Source: Mesorhabditis belari (taxonomy: Eukaryota; Nematoda; Chromadorea; Rhabditida; Rhabditidae). Taken from it: a stretch of DNA of 64,000 bases. The stretch is from positions 124,001 through 188,000 of the forward strand of contig CAUEEP010000170.1 of assembly GCA_958450365.1 (NCBI GenBank). The letters are read 5' to 3'. Shown here one piece after another: positions 21,269 to 31,329 of the stretch (position 1 is its first letter; each line of letters opens with the position of its first letter). A program made the translations under genes and the position numbers. The notes under the pieces were generated by a model. The model was not told the DNA's origin. It did no database searches and saw only the letters and a program-made list of their open reading frames with translations.

Positions 21269-23173
21269 TTACCGAGAAACAATATGAGGCAAGAGTTGAG
21301 ATAAATGTTGAACATGAGACACATTATTTCTACCATTAAGTACAGCATGAAACCTAAGATTCTGACGATGAACAACACGATTAGTTTGAGGATACAACTG
21401 ACCAAGCGAGAGATTTCGTCCATTGGCAAGTTTTAGCCTGTTGATAGCATTTGACATTTCTTTAAAAAGGCGACAAACAGTGAAGCTTGGATGTGGGTTC
21501 TTTGGGCCAATCTAAAAAACGAATAAAAAAGCTTGAATCAACAAAATACCTTTAGCAACGAGTTGAACGATTCATGTGTTGAATTCCCGAGTTGTTCTGA
21601 TTGAAGCACACGGGAATAAACGCTCCATTTCTCCACATCAAACGTCGCAGGCTGGCGAAAGGCTCCATTTGGTCCGTGCTGACATTTTCCGACATAGTTC
21701 TTTTCAATAAAGGCGAAAAACTCTAAAACTAAAATAAAAACGAAAAAACAAAATTTTAGTAGTATAAGTGGTACAACTTACTTTTTACAGCCCGAAAATT
21801 TGTGCCAAGCGGTGGTGGTGAATTGTGAGCTGACAAGACAACAGCGTCAAAATAGTCGGGCACTTCTTGCGGTTCCACCAATGCGAGAGCCATCATTGAC
21901 TGAAGATGTCCTTTGCCGAAAGGAGTTTGCACGAGAGAAGAAAGGCCACGTTTCTAAATTTCAACGTTAATTACAAAGGATAACACATATTTTAAACTTG
22001 CCTTAATATTTCGTAAAATATTTTGGTGAAAGTGAAACACACAATACTGATGAGCGACTCCGGCGCCATAAACCTGCTGATAACCTTGAAAAATCGCTCG
22101 CTCAAAGTCTACAAAGCAACATTAAACAAAGAAAATGCTGCACCTACCTGTCATTAGTTTTGTTGGTGCAGGAATATTTTCCGACAAAATGTAACGAAAG
22201 ACTGCTTCGTAGCACTGGGCGGACTTTCCACTCAACAGAGCAAAAACACACGGTAAGAATAGGTGTTCTTTCTAAATTGATACACACATTAGTAAACTCC
22301 TTTTGCCACTTACTTGGATTCCAATGATGAACAGTTGAGCAAAGTCTGCCGGACACGAGTAAAATGTGCCATCGGCCGTCCAAGAACGATTCTATACATT
22401 CAATTAAACAGAGATTTCATAAAATAATCTTACCTTTCGTAATAGATCGAGTCCAACATTGTGCGCGTAGATTTTCACCGCTGCGTGATCACCCTGCTGG
22501 TGCTGCGCACATGTATCAACCCTTTCAAACAGTGCACCTAATGAAATAACTGTCTTTTACTAAGAAATCACAACCCACCATAAGTTGAGCAGTCAATCGG
22601 ATGAGGCCACGTTGTTGTGGAGGCTCTCTTTGCCACCCGTTTTGCTACTTTCGCCAACGCTTTTTCATTCACAAACGGCTTTAAATGATCTTCTGCCTCT
22701 TTGATCACGCTTGTTTCGATGTGGCGAATCGGTGTTCCCATTTTTGCGTGATGTTTCACGACTTTCTTTAATTTACGCATCTAAAAGAGAAAGGATATTC
22801 GTCAAAAAAAAATGTTTACCTCTTTGGCGTAGTTGGTTGGCATATGATTATGCATACCTTCGCATTGTACCAAATTTGAATTCACCGTTAGCTTTGCAAG
22901 TATTCCACACTTTTTTACAAGGCATCTAAATCAAATTTTTAAACTTAAAACTATCTAAATAGTACCTGTAAATGGGTCCCTTTTTCACCGTCTCTTTGTG
23001 CTTGCGAAATTCGAAGCCCATAGCATCGTAGAAGATCTTTTTGTTTTTGTTGCTTCGAGGCGTATCGGTGAGCACCCTAGAAAAAGTGCTAGTGATTGTA
23101 AAAAGTGAACAAATGCAAGAAAAGTAAATTTAAACTGTTTAAAATCTTACCGCTTATGTGGATTTCCCGACAT
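21269..23173 (-). CDS. FLYWCH-domain MULE transposase, 480 aa, intact
   Basis: Eleven exons: 23173-23151, 23076-22966, 22925-22820, 22780-22579, 22537-22434, 22391-22314, 22271-22148, 22108-22002, 21953-21782, 21722-21550, 21511-21269. They sum to 1443 bases with every phase matching and no stop before TAA. Residues 22-72 form a FLYWCH zinc finger (F-x-F-R at 29-32, C46, C51, H70, H72). The MULE core has D189 in WTADGTF, D250 in MTDFERA, the C272-x-x-H275 motif, and E393 in HESFNSLL: a full DDE triad. Exon 8 ends at a GC donor (GCAAGT). The protein should cut and paste this element (family knowledge). A hairpin repeat sits in the 5' leader at 23222-23407. Confidence 0.95.
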
Positions 23174-23221
23174 TGTGCTGAAGCTCTCAATTTGTCTGTT
23201 TTGCAACTGAAAACACAAAAG

Positions 23222-23407
23222 AGGAGTGGCTACTTTGTGCCAAATTTTTTGCGCAACTCGCCATAACTTTCTTCTAAGTGGGCTAGTCTTTATGATTTTG
23301 GCGTCATTTTGTAGAACTCAACAAGTGCAACAAAATGACACTAAAATCATAAAGATGAGCAAAATTTATGGCGAGTTGCGCAAAAATTTGGTTCAAAGTA
23401 GCCACAT
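23222..23407. repeat. Hairpin repeat in the MULE 5' leader
   Basis: Arms of about 85 bases (GGCTACTTTG, TTTTTTGCGCAACTCGCCAT, TTTATGATTTTGGCGTCATT) pair around a short loop near 23315. Sits between transposase start codon and right terminal repeat, so it would lie in the promoter or 5' UTR. Confidence 0.75.
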
Positions 23408-23837
23408 TGTAAAAAAATGAGCAAACGCGATTAAAACGTCAGAAACACTTGGAGAAAAAAATGGAAAAAAAAAATGGAATTTTGCTTTTGTATTGATTCG
23501 CGAAAAGCAAAAAAACCACAGTGAAAAGGTGCGCTTTTGGGTCGGGTGCGCTTTTGAAAAGGTGCGCTTTTGGGGGTGCGCTTTTGGGTCGGGTGCGCAA
23601 ATAAAAGATCGCTTTTGTCCCACCCCCATTAATTGATAGAATCTTTTGTTTTTGTCATGTAAAAAAGGAAGTGTTTTTCTGTCCGTCACACGTGGTTTAC
23701 TCGTCATCTGGTTTAAATTTCAGGGTGCGCTTTTTTTCTTAGATTGATAATATCATGCTGACGCCTTCAAAAAAATTAGAAAATTCATCGTCTACTTTTT
23801 TAAAAGTTAAAAAGCCGCTAAACCACGGCCCTTTTTT

Positions 23838-23908
23838 GCCTCGGCGGTCTATGGAAGGGAGTGGTTAGCGTTCCAAGAGGATGCCGGGTTCGATTCCCGT
23901 CGGCTCCA
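23838..23908 (+). repeat. tRNA-like sequence
   Basis: GAGTGGTTAGCGTTCC is A-box-like and CCGGGTTCGATTCCCG is a good B-box with pairing T-stem. The 5' acceptor side (CGGCGGTCT) does not pair with the 3' end (GTCGGCTCC) and the anticodon arm is missing. Likely a tRNA pseudogene or SINE. Confidence 0.5.
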
Positions 23909-24206
23909 AACTTTTTTTTGCCTTAAATGTTTCCAGGCATGGGGTTGAAGTATGCAAATTTGAGTTATCGTTAGGCGGGTTTTTCGGCTGTTTGAACTCA
24001 TATTTTTCTTTGCGACTGATTTAATTTTTTTTGTGCTTTTAACTTTCCATTTAAAGCAATTTAATTACAAACTTACAGCATCCTTTATCGAGTGGACAGC
24101 TTCTAAATGTTTCATGAATCTCGACAAGAACTTCAACAACACAAGAGGCGTCATTCGCTTGATCGGTTTGTTGATTTTCACTGAATATTTATTTCTTTTC
24201 GTCTAG

Positions 24207-24285
24207 GATTTCGTCGGGACCATCGACTTCGAGATCACCCGACTCAACAATAGTTGATGTAGAAATTGGGACTGCACACAAACAG
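24207..24285 (+). CDS. Possible upstream exon of the coiled-coil gene
   Basis: Bracketed by TCTAG and GTTAGT. One frame reads SSGPSTSRSPDSTIVDVEIG, Ser-rich then acidic. It could be an N-terminal exon of the gene beginning in the next 600 bases, separated by a foldback repeat, but the phase into 24796 does not agree. Confidence 0.25.
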
Positions 24286-24335
24286 GTTAGTTGAATTAGT
24301 TACTATTTTAAGTTTAAGATTAACTGGTACGAAGG

Positions 24336-24781
24336 CAGGGGGGCAGGGGCCACCTAAAATTTTCTCAAATGTAGTTTTCCTGTGGTAATTTATGGCGCTG
24401 ATCACAAAAAAAAAGCATTTTTAGGTTATACTTTCAATTAAGAAGCATTTTCCCAAGTATTAATAACCGGTTACTTCCATTTACTAAATCTGTGTCGCAT
24501 TTGCGCTGTCTGCTAGAAGCCGGAAGGTAGCGGGGGGCTTTGTGTGTTTGTTAAGCCTATCGACCTTCCAGCTTTGGCGACCGTCGCGCTCCGGGATGTT
24601 GCAGCCAGGTCACACGGACACCTTCTGCGCAGTAGAGGTGCCGAGCCAAAGTCGAGGTAAATATATGGCGCCTATGTAAAAATAGACGAAAAAAGTATAA
24701 CTTAAAAATGTTTTTCCTGATCAGCGCCATCAATTACCCTAGAAAAACTACATTTGGGAAAATTTTAGGCATCCCCCCCAA
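24336..24781. repeat. Foldback element, about 110-bp arms
   Basis: The left arm (CACCTAAAATTTTCTCAAAT, GTAGTTTT, ATGGCGCTGATCA) pairs with the right arm ending AAAATTTTAGGCATCCCCCC. A G+C-rich middle of about 200 bases has no recognised gene. Confidence 0.8.
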
Positions 24782-24795
24782 CTGCCTTAGTACCG

Positions 24796-26947
24796 ATGAA
24801 CTTTGTTGGTTTAGAGAAATTTGAATCAAACTCCTTCTCCAGAAATGCCTCGAGACAACTTCCAATACCAGCCGACAAGCGACAACACCCGCAGGTGGTT
24901 TCTGTATTATTTTCTCTTCAACTGCCTCTTTTTAGACATTTCGATGCTCAAGCCCCCTCGACAAATCATGTGCCCAATCCTGCTTCAATAGCGCCAATTG
25001 TTCAACAGTTAGTTGTTTTAGTTTTACAATTCAGCCTTTAATTTTTTAGATTAGCTGATCAAATGACCGGTGCTTTTGGCGAAATCTCTGATGCTTTTGA
25101 GCATCTTTCAAATTTGAAGGTGATGATCACAGTAGATGCACTTATGCGATTTTATTTTAAGATTACAGTGACAGAAGAAAGTCAACGCTTTGGTAGAGCC
25201 CCAATTGAACATAGGATCGCTCAGATTAAGGTAAAGTTTTGGTGGACTGGCAGTGTATTTATATTTGACATTTTACTGTTTTATGTTTTAGTCGTATACA
25301 AATGATTATTTGCGAGAACTTCTCGAGGGAGAAATACTCGGCAATCAACGACTGAATGAGAAAGTTCAACTGGTAACAAAAAGGTTTGCATCTTGGTTTA
25401 CTTTATATATTGAAAGTTTTTAGAAATTTTGAGCTTGAGCGACGATTGGAGTTTGTGGAGACAAATATTGAGCGTGTACAGAAAGAAGCGATTGATAAGG
25501 TGGGGTTTCATTAATTAATTACTGTTTAACTATGTTTAATTAATTAAAGCAAAGCCACTAAGTTCATTAATTTAGACTACTTGCTTAAGGTCTATTAAGA
25601 GAGTTCAAAATAATTTATGTTAAGGCCGAGCAAGTGATTCGCACGTTGATTGCCCGTTTCAGTGCCCAAGAGACAAGTCTCATCACAGCTAGAGATACCG
25701 AAGCAAATAGTGCACGAGAGCTACGAAACACAAATCAAATCATGCAGGTTTGAACTTTACTTTTTAAGTTTTGATTCTTTTCCCATAGGTCACACTGACG
25801 ACGTTAGAGGAAACAAAAGATCGGAACATGGCTGAGATTGCACAACTACAAAGGGTAAAACATTTTGGCAACTTTGTTAATTATGAATTGAATCTAGGAC
25901 TATGCTCAAAAAGTGGAGAATCTCAATCAAGTCAGCATGCAAAATGAAGAACTAGACAAACAGCTGGAGAACACAAGACGAAGTGAGAATGGTAAACTTA
26001 TAAAGCTAACTAGAAGATAGTTAGATTACTTGAGATTTGCAACGACGTTTCAATGAGCTAGAGCAAAACATGCGCCGTCTGCAGGATGAAAGCCGCAATT
26101 TGACACGAGATTTTAATCAATGTAAACAAGACAACACGTGAGTTTTTTTTGGCATACCTTAACTTTTTATTCAAGCCGACTCGAGCAACAAGCTACCAAA
26201 GACAAGGAGAAGCATCGACAAGAATTGGTAACGACTGGTTTAGGAACGTTTTAATTTATCTTTTCAGGAAATTCATCGAGATAACCTTCAGAAAAGTTGG
26301 GAGGAATTCAGGTTTCGGCTCGATAATGAACATCGACAAAAGGTTGATAAAGATTGTTTTTCAAAAACCTTTTTTCAGCTGTCAGAGTATGAGCGGGAAA
26401 GCAAAAATCTGCAAAGAGTTCTCGACAATACAAGAAGGGATCTTTCCTACGCTCAAGCAAAGGTATTCGGTTTTTGTAATGAAGCCTTTTTCCATTTTAG
26501 GTTCGTGAGCTCGAATTGAGTCGAGAAGATTTTGAGCATGCGGTAAGGGACGAATTACAAAGAACGATGATGGCCAAATACAGGGATATGGTCTTTGAGA
26601 TTGCCCCAGAAAGACGTTTGTTAAATTTAGAAAGCTTCAAAGTCTACCTATATTTAGCAATTCCTCCACAAACTGTCTCGCTTCCAACTCGCTATTTTTC
26701 AAACTCCACCTCTAGGCCAGACCCATCGATGTCAAATAAAGAAAATGGTGCTAAATGTAAGTCGTTAAATTAGTATTTAATTTTCCTTTTTTTTTGCACG
26801 TCATGGCAGATTACCCCAATGTTAATGTTTGAAAAAAATTTTCACAATTCAGGTGATAATCCGGCAAATAAACATGAGCTCCTGAAGCAGGTTATCACAA
26901 AAGCTGTCAATAAAAGAAACGAGCGACGATCAGGGCTGGGCGAATGA
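24796..26947 (+). CDS. Long coiled-coil protein, unrecognised
   Basis: Exons: 24796-24894, 24936-25014, 25050-25119, 25162-25230, 25292-25383, 25424-25499, 25626-25747, 25789-25854, 25898-25991, 26035-26137, 26176-26227, 26268-26342, 26379-26461, 26500-26756, and a last exon from about 26853 to TGA at 26945-26947. From exon 2 on all phases agree; exon 1 to 2 is off, so the start is unsure. The middle is unbroken coiled coil (e.g. LQRRFNELEQNMRRLQDESR). The C-terminus is a short non-helical Pro/Ser part and a basic tail (VNKRNERRSGLGE). It suggests a cytoskeletal, centrosomal or filament-type protein, but no IF or lamin end motif was found. Length about 450 aa. Confidence 0.75.
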
Positions 26948-27216
26948 TCCGAGACGGTGATCGTTAGCTTTTACCATTCTCTTAAATGTGCATTCAATTT
27001 TGCTTTTTTTCCAGGATTACTGGTTAAATTTTTCTTTCAAATAGGTTCCACTCTATGTATAAACAAGTTGCTTATGTTGATACCAGCGGAAAACGCTGAC
27101 TAACGTTCGCGTTTTTCACTGGGGAGGTCCACGTTTTCCGCGGAATCTAAGTGTCTAGTCCTTTTTTGCCAATAGCTGCGCACAGACGGACGGACGTCTC
27201 TTCTGCTTTATATATA

Positions 27217-27733
27217 TTAGGTTGATGCAAAAGTCTTTTTCATTTTTTCGTACTTCTGTTAAAAAGTAACAAATTCACCAATTAATCTATAGTTTGCTCT
27301 ATAAAAAAAGTGTTTTTTGTTCAATTTCCATCTTTTTAAATCAATTTCGGTTCACTTTCAAGCAAATTCGAGAGTGAAAAACGCCTTTTTCGTAAAAATC
27401 TATAAAAAACTCTACGGAAAAATTGGCTGAATGAATTTCTCTGAAATTTTGGCGAAATATCAAACTTTTTTTTCTCTATCTTTTATCTATTGACACGAAG
27501 ATAGGTTTTCTTTAGCTAAGGTGTCTAAACCGCATCATCGAGTTAGCCCTTTTTGACTACCCGACTTCATACTCTCAAGAAAATCCAGGCATAAAATATT
27601 TTTAAACCCGTTTTAAAGTTATTTTGCAGAAAAATAATTGGTTTTTCTAATGAAATCAACCGTAGTTTAATTGGTGCATTTGTTGGCTTGAAACGGCAGA
27701 CGAAAAAATAAAAAAAGACTTGCATCAACCTAA
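27217..27733. mobile_element. Mariner-like MITE (517 bp), copy 1
   Basis: Begins TTAGGTTGATGCAAAAGTC and ends with its inverse, flanked by TA on both sides. The TTAGGTTG start and TA target are typical of mariner elements. It has no transposase. A second copy in reverse lies at 48012-48531 and matches over its whole length. Confidence 0.92.
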
Positions 27734-29780
27734 TAGTAGATGATTATTTTGCTGGTTGATTGGGTGGCCAATCTCTTACAAATCTTTCATCGCTCTTGAC
27801 TTTGATTTGCTCACTTTTCTCCTATCTTAACTGCCAAAAATTTTGATTTTACCTTTTGATTGTTTTTGAGATGATCATTTATTTTCTCGTGTTCCATATT
27901 TAGCATATCTACCTCATTGAAAGTGAAACTTTAACCCCTTGGGCTGATATTTGTATGTAGTTGACTTATCCTTTTATTACGATAAATTTGTCTTCCAGCT
28001 CTCTTGAAATCGCTCGCCAGAAATTTTTATGGTGTGTTTGTTGTGGAAGATGTTTCGAGAAGTGCTCCCGGAGGACACCTATTTTCCCCTCAAAGCTTGC
28101 GACCTGTTTTCTTTTTTGAATAGAGAAGGGAGTATGTTTGTGTGGGGATAAATGATTACATACGAGATATACAAAAAATGCGACGAAACGAGAATGAGGC
28201 GGTGATTTCCCGTAAAGGCTTCTTCCCCAAAAAAGGTCTCCTCCATTTCCCTCTTTCTTTTCCCAGAAAAGTTTGTTTTCCCCTATTTGCTTGTGTTCGT
28301 CGCTTTTCTTCTCGTTCTCTCGTGTAAATGTAAATGGGCTTACTGATTGAAGATTGAGAAGACGACCTTTTCTTTCTTTGATCTTTTTTCTCAACCAGTT
28401 CAAACACATGCCAAAAAAACAGCCTCTTGTAGACAACCGAATCACACAGAATCTTTTAGAAATTGCTTTCTCGACTTTGAAAATCTCTTGAAACCGCTTT
28501 TTTTTCGAGACTAACACCTCGTTTCGATTTTTCAACATAGGTAATCTTTTTTCATCTTGTTATGGTCGGCTGTTTGTGGTGTTTTGGAAAATGGGATGTT
28601 AAAATAATCCAAAGTCTACTGCCAGCATGAGTTATAAATTAGTTATCGAAAATATTATCCAACTTTCAGTCCAAAGAATTTTCCCAACCTGCGTTGTCTT
28701 CCGAGGTGTGAGAAACGGCGCCGCCGTACTTTTTTCCAAATACAATTCTCCGGAGTGTGCAGCGGTACTCCTGGAAAGGTGGACTTGATAATGACGGTAA
28801 TCAGAACATTTTGTCCATAAAAGTTTTCTCGAACGTAAGAAATAGCGTATATTATGTTAAAGATGGCAAGCATGAGAACTAGGTAGTTGAATCTGGTTTT
28901 TTTTGAAACTAGAACAAGCAAATCTTTGGCATCAAAATCGTCATTTTCACCGTAATTGACAAAAAAATCTAATTACAAAAGTAAATTTGTGAATTCGCAA
29001 CAGCGACTGTATGTCTTTTTGACCAAATTTCAGGTTAGACTTACTCAAGAGGCTGACCCAATGATCCATTTTTAAGGTTATTTTATAAATGCATTTTAGC
29101 AATAGCAATAATATGGTTGATTGACTGATCAAGCATGCTGTCTTTACAATAATTGGTTTCACTCAGCATCAAGGCTGTTCCTAGGACCACATTTTCAGGC
29201 CAAGGCCAAGCCAAAGCCAAGCCAATGAGCTAGCTAACTTAGCAGCTAACCGGAATCGAATGCAAGTAGGGATAATCAGGGACGGGGATTACGGGGAAAT
29301 CATCAGATTTGAATTTATCGGGGTGAAAAATACGATTTTGACGATATTGATGTACGAAAATTTGTATGGATTGCCTAGAATTTGCCTAGAATTCTTGAAA
29401 TGCTAATTGGCTTAACGAAAAAATCTAATTACAAAAAGTAAATTTGCGAATTCTCAACAGCGACTTTTTTTTGGCCTTTTTGACCAAATTTCAGGTTAGT
29501 CTTACTCAAGAGGTGGACGCAATGATCCATTTTTAAGGATATTATAGAGCTCTTTACAGTACAGTTACAGTATTACAGGCCATTTTCAATATTAATTTTA
29601 AAAAAAACACTCCTGTCTTAACTGCCAAAAATTTTGAATTTCTTAGAGCCGACTTGTAAATAATAGAACAAAATGTTCTTGAATTGGTGGATTCGTTTTT
29701 TAAGAAATTCCAGTCAAACTTTTTCCGAGAACTTTCTTTCCAATCTAATAGATTGTAAGCTGTTTATAACAAATTAATAC
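27734..29780. other. Stretch without a firmly supported gene
   Basis: A 190-codon minus-strand frame (27966-28538) is built on purine-rich DNA (runs of K/E/R) without splice context or a recognisable motif. A minus-strand frame at 28655-28921 has one possible helix. A duplicated segment is described separately. Confidence 0.35.
28961..29548 (+). repeat. Duplicated 125-bp segment with a conserved terminal-exon reading
   Basis: 28961-29085 and 29418-29548 are direct repeats. In each a TTTCAG is followed by a 13-codon frame ending in TAA: V-R-L-T-Q-E-A-D-P-M-I-H-F and V-S-L-T-Q-E-V-D-A-M-I-H-F. Four replacement changes and no frame change hint at a duplicated last exon of a plus-strand gene, but the upstream exons are not identified. 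Confidence 0.5.
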
Positions 29781-29791
29781 TTGATTTCCAG

Positions 29792-29876
29792 ACTGGTCTC
29801 TCATTGGCACCGGCAGTGTTAACGGTTATTGTTCTGATCGTCGGCTATATTGCAAACATATCATCGATTCTTACAG
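29792..29876 (+). CDS. Transmembrane exon, unrecognised
   Basis: After TTTCCAG the frame reads TGLSLAPAVLTVIVLIVGYI, then ANISSILT, a single good membrane helix, ending at a GTTCGT donor, the same uncommon donor used in both chemoreceptor genes. Partner exons were not found; the plus-strand frame at 30880-31131 could be the 3' end. Confidence 0.4.
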
Positions 29877-29877
29877 G

Positions 29878-30879
29878 TTCGTTTACGAAAATGGTATCAT
29901 TGTTGCTGAATGAGAAATCATACTTTGAGGGGCAATGGGATGTGGAATTTTTTAGCCAAAAATACTAACAAATACTAACAAATACTAACAAATACTAAGG
30001 CATGTATCTCAGAAATTTGAGCATAGTGACGCCGGGCCGGCGAATCGATTGGAGCTATTCATTTCATTTTGAGTCTACCAGCTCGGGTTTTAATTGGTCT
30101 AAATAGACCTGCTTAACGAATCCGGGAAAAATTCTCAGCCAGTCTACCGGTTTGGTTTTTTACTACCCAAAACTCCTTCGAGCACGAAACCCAGTTCCTC
30201 CGCAAACCCTTATGGCTTCATTTTAATAGGCTTCATTTTGATACTAAACATGGCTAGATTCTGTTTTGCCATTCTTTAGATTTCCATCATTTCAGATAAA
30301 AAATTTTCTGGACTCGTTAAGCTTATCGAGTCCCGCTTTGCTTTTTGCTTTGCTTATTATTACTTAATTTTAGCGTCTTCCTGACTTATTTCACCAACAC
30401 AATATCAAATAAAAGTTTATATACGATCTATGAAAAAAGAAACAACAGCGAAATTTTGTTGTCAATTTCAAAAATCGAGGTGAAAAATGCAAAGATACAA
30501 ATGTGCAAAGATGGAAAAATACTTTAGAAGTAAACGTGAAAAATTTTATGAAGGTCAAAGTTATTAATTAATTAAATGAGTGAGTGAAGATGGGCGAATA
30601 GGTGAGTTGAAATTTCTGTTGCAAGATCTGTTTCTCTTCAAAAACCCCCGTTCTTTCTTTTTCATTCGAAGAAGAGACGGCGAAACTTCTCGAAGAAACC
30701 ACCTCTGAAAATGTTCAAGTGTTTTTAAGCTTGCCAAGGATTTTGTAAGACCCAAAGCTTAATACTGTAACCAGGCAAAAGTAATAGACTCACGCTAAGT
30801 AACAAAAATATCTTTAATCGTGTCTTAATATCCGATATAACCCACCCCCAGAAAAAGAACCTGAAACCATCATCAGAAG
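29878..30879. other. Stretch without a supported gene
   Basis: Contains a short tandem repeat AAATACTAAC (29960-29998). Remaining frames under 65 codons have no features. Confidence 0.4.
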
Positions 30880-31131
30880 GTGGGGCAAACTTTTGCACCA
30901 CCGCATTGTACGTTGGTGGGGCAAACTTTTGCACGCTTTGTTGTTGATTCATCGAATATCCGCGCACAGTTTGCTCAAAGAGTTCCCTTGAGTTTTGCAC
31001 CAAAATGGGGTAAAGCGAAGAGGGATGGCTTTCATATTCTTTACATCATCGGTGGTGATGTGTTGCTGATGATTTCCGCCGGATTGCAAGGCGTGCTCAA
31101 TGGCGGCTCGTTCTGCAAAGTGGTTGATTGA
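30880..31131 (+). CDS. Possible C-terminal exon of a membrane protein
   Basis: Open frame with a hydrophobic segment (ILYIIGGDVLLMISAGLQGV) and the end NGGSFCKVVD-stop. The first part repeats GGTGGGGCAAACTTTTGCAC twice (30880 and 30914), which is likely repeat DNA, so the true exon probably begins later, near 30990. Not identified. Confidence 0.35.
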   Translation: MGQTFAPPHCTLVGQTFARFVVDSSNIRAQFAQRVPLSFAPKWGKAKRDGFHILYIIGGDVLLMISAGLQGVLNGGSFCKVVD

Positions 31132-31329
31132 TTAAAGAAATACCACTAGGTTTTAGATACTATCCGCTATTTTTCATCTGAATGAGTTCCTCTAAACTTT
31201 CTAGGTTTTCTAGAGCGTTTGAAATTGAAAATACTGTAATTTCAAAGTTCAAAGTGTAGCTACAATGACCTATCCTTAGTCCTGCTTAAAAATTCTAGAT
31301 TCTTACTGGACTCCAAACTCAACATACCC

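Larger units (their letters stand above)
20866..23635. mobile_element. Complete Mutator-like (MULE) transposon with 8-bp TSD
   Basis: The element proper is 20874-23627 (2754 bp). Both sides carry the identical 8-base duplication ATTAATTG (20866-20873, 23628-23635). Ends begin GGGGGTGGGACAAAAGCG. Terminal inverted repeats are about 155-195 bp and consist largely of repeated GCGCACC(TTTT/CG)AAAAGCGCACC units, probably transposase-binding sites (inference). The left end has about 40 bp more of these units than the right. The single gene inside is an intact FLYWCH/MULE transposase on the minus strand. An 8-10-bp duplication fits the Mutator superfamily. Confidence 0.95.

Noticed and set aside
24796..26947. 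Intermediate filament or lamin identity for the coiled-coil gene
   Set aside because: No L-N-D-R-L-A start or end-of-rod motif and no CaaX box was found.
27966..28538. 190-codon minus-strand ORF
   Set aside because: Lys/Glu/Arg-rich reading of purine-rich DNA, no motif, no splice or start context; the long frame is plausible by composition bias.
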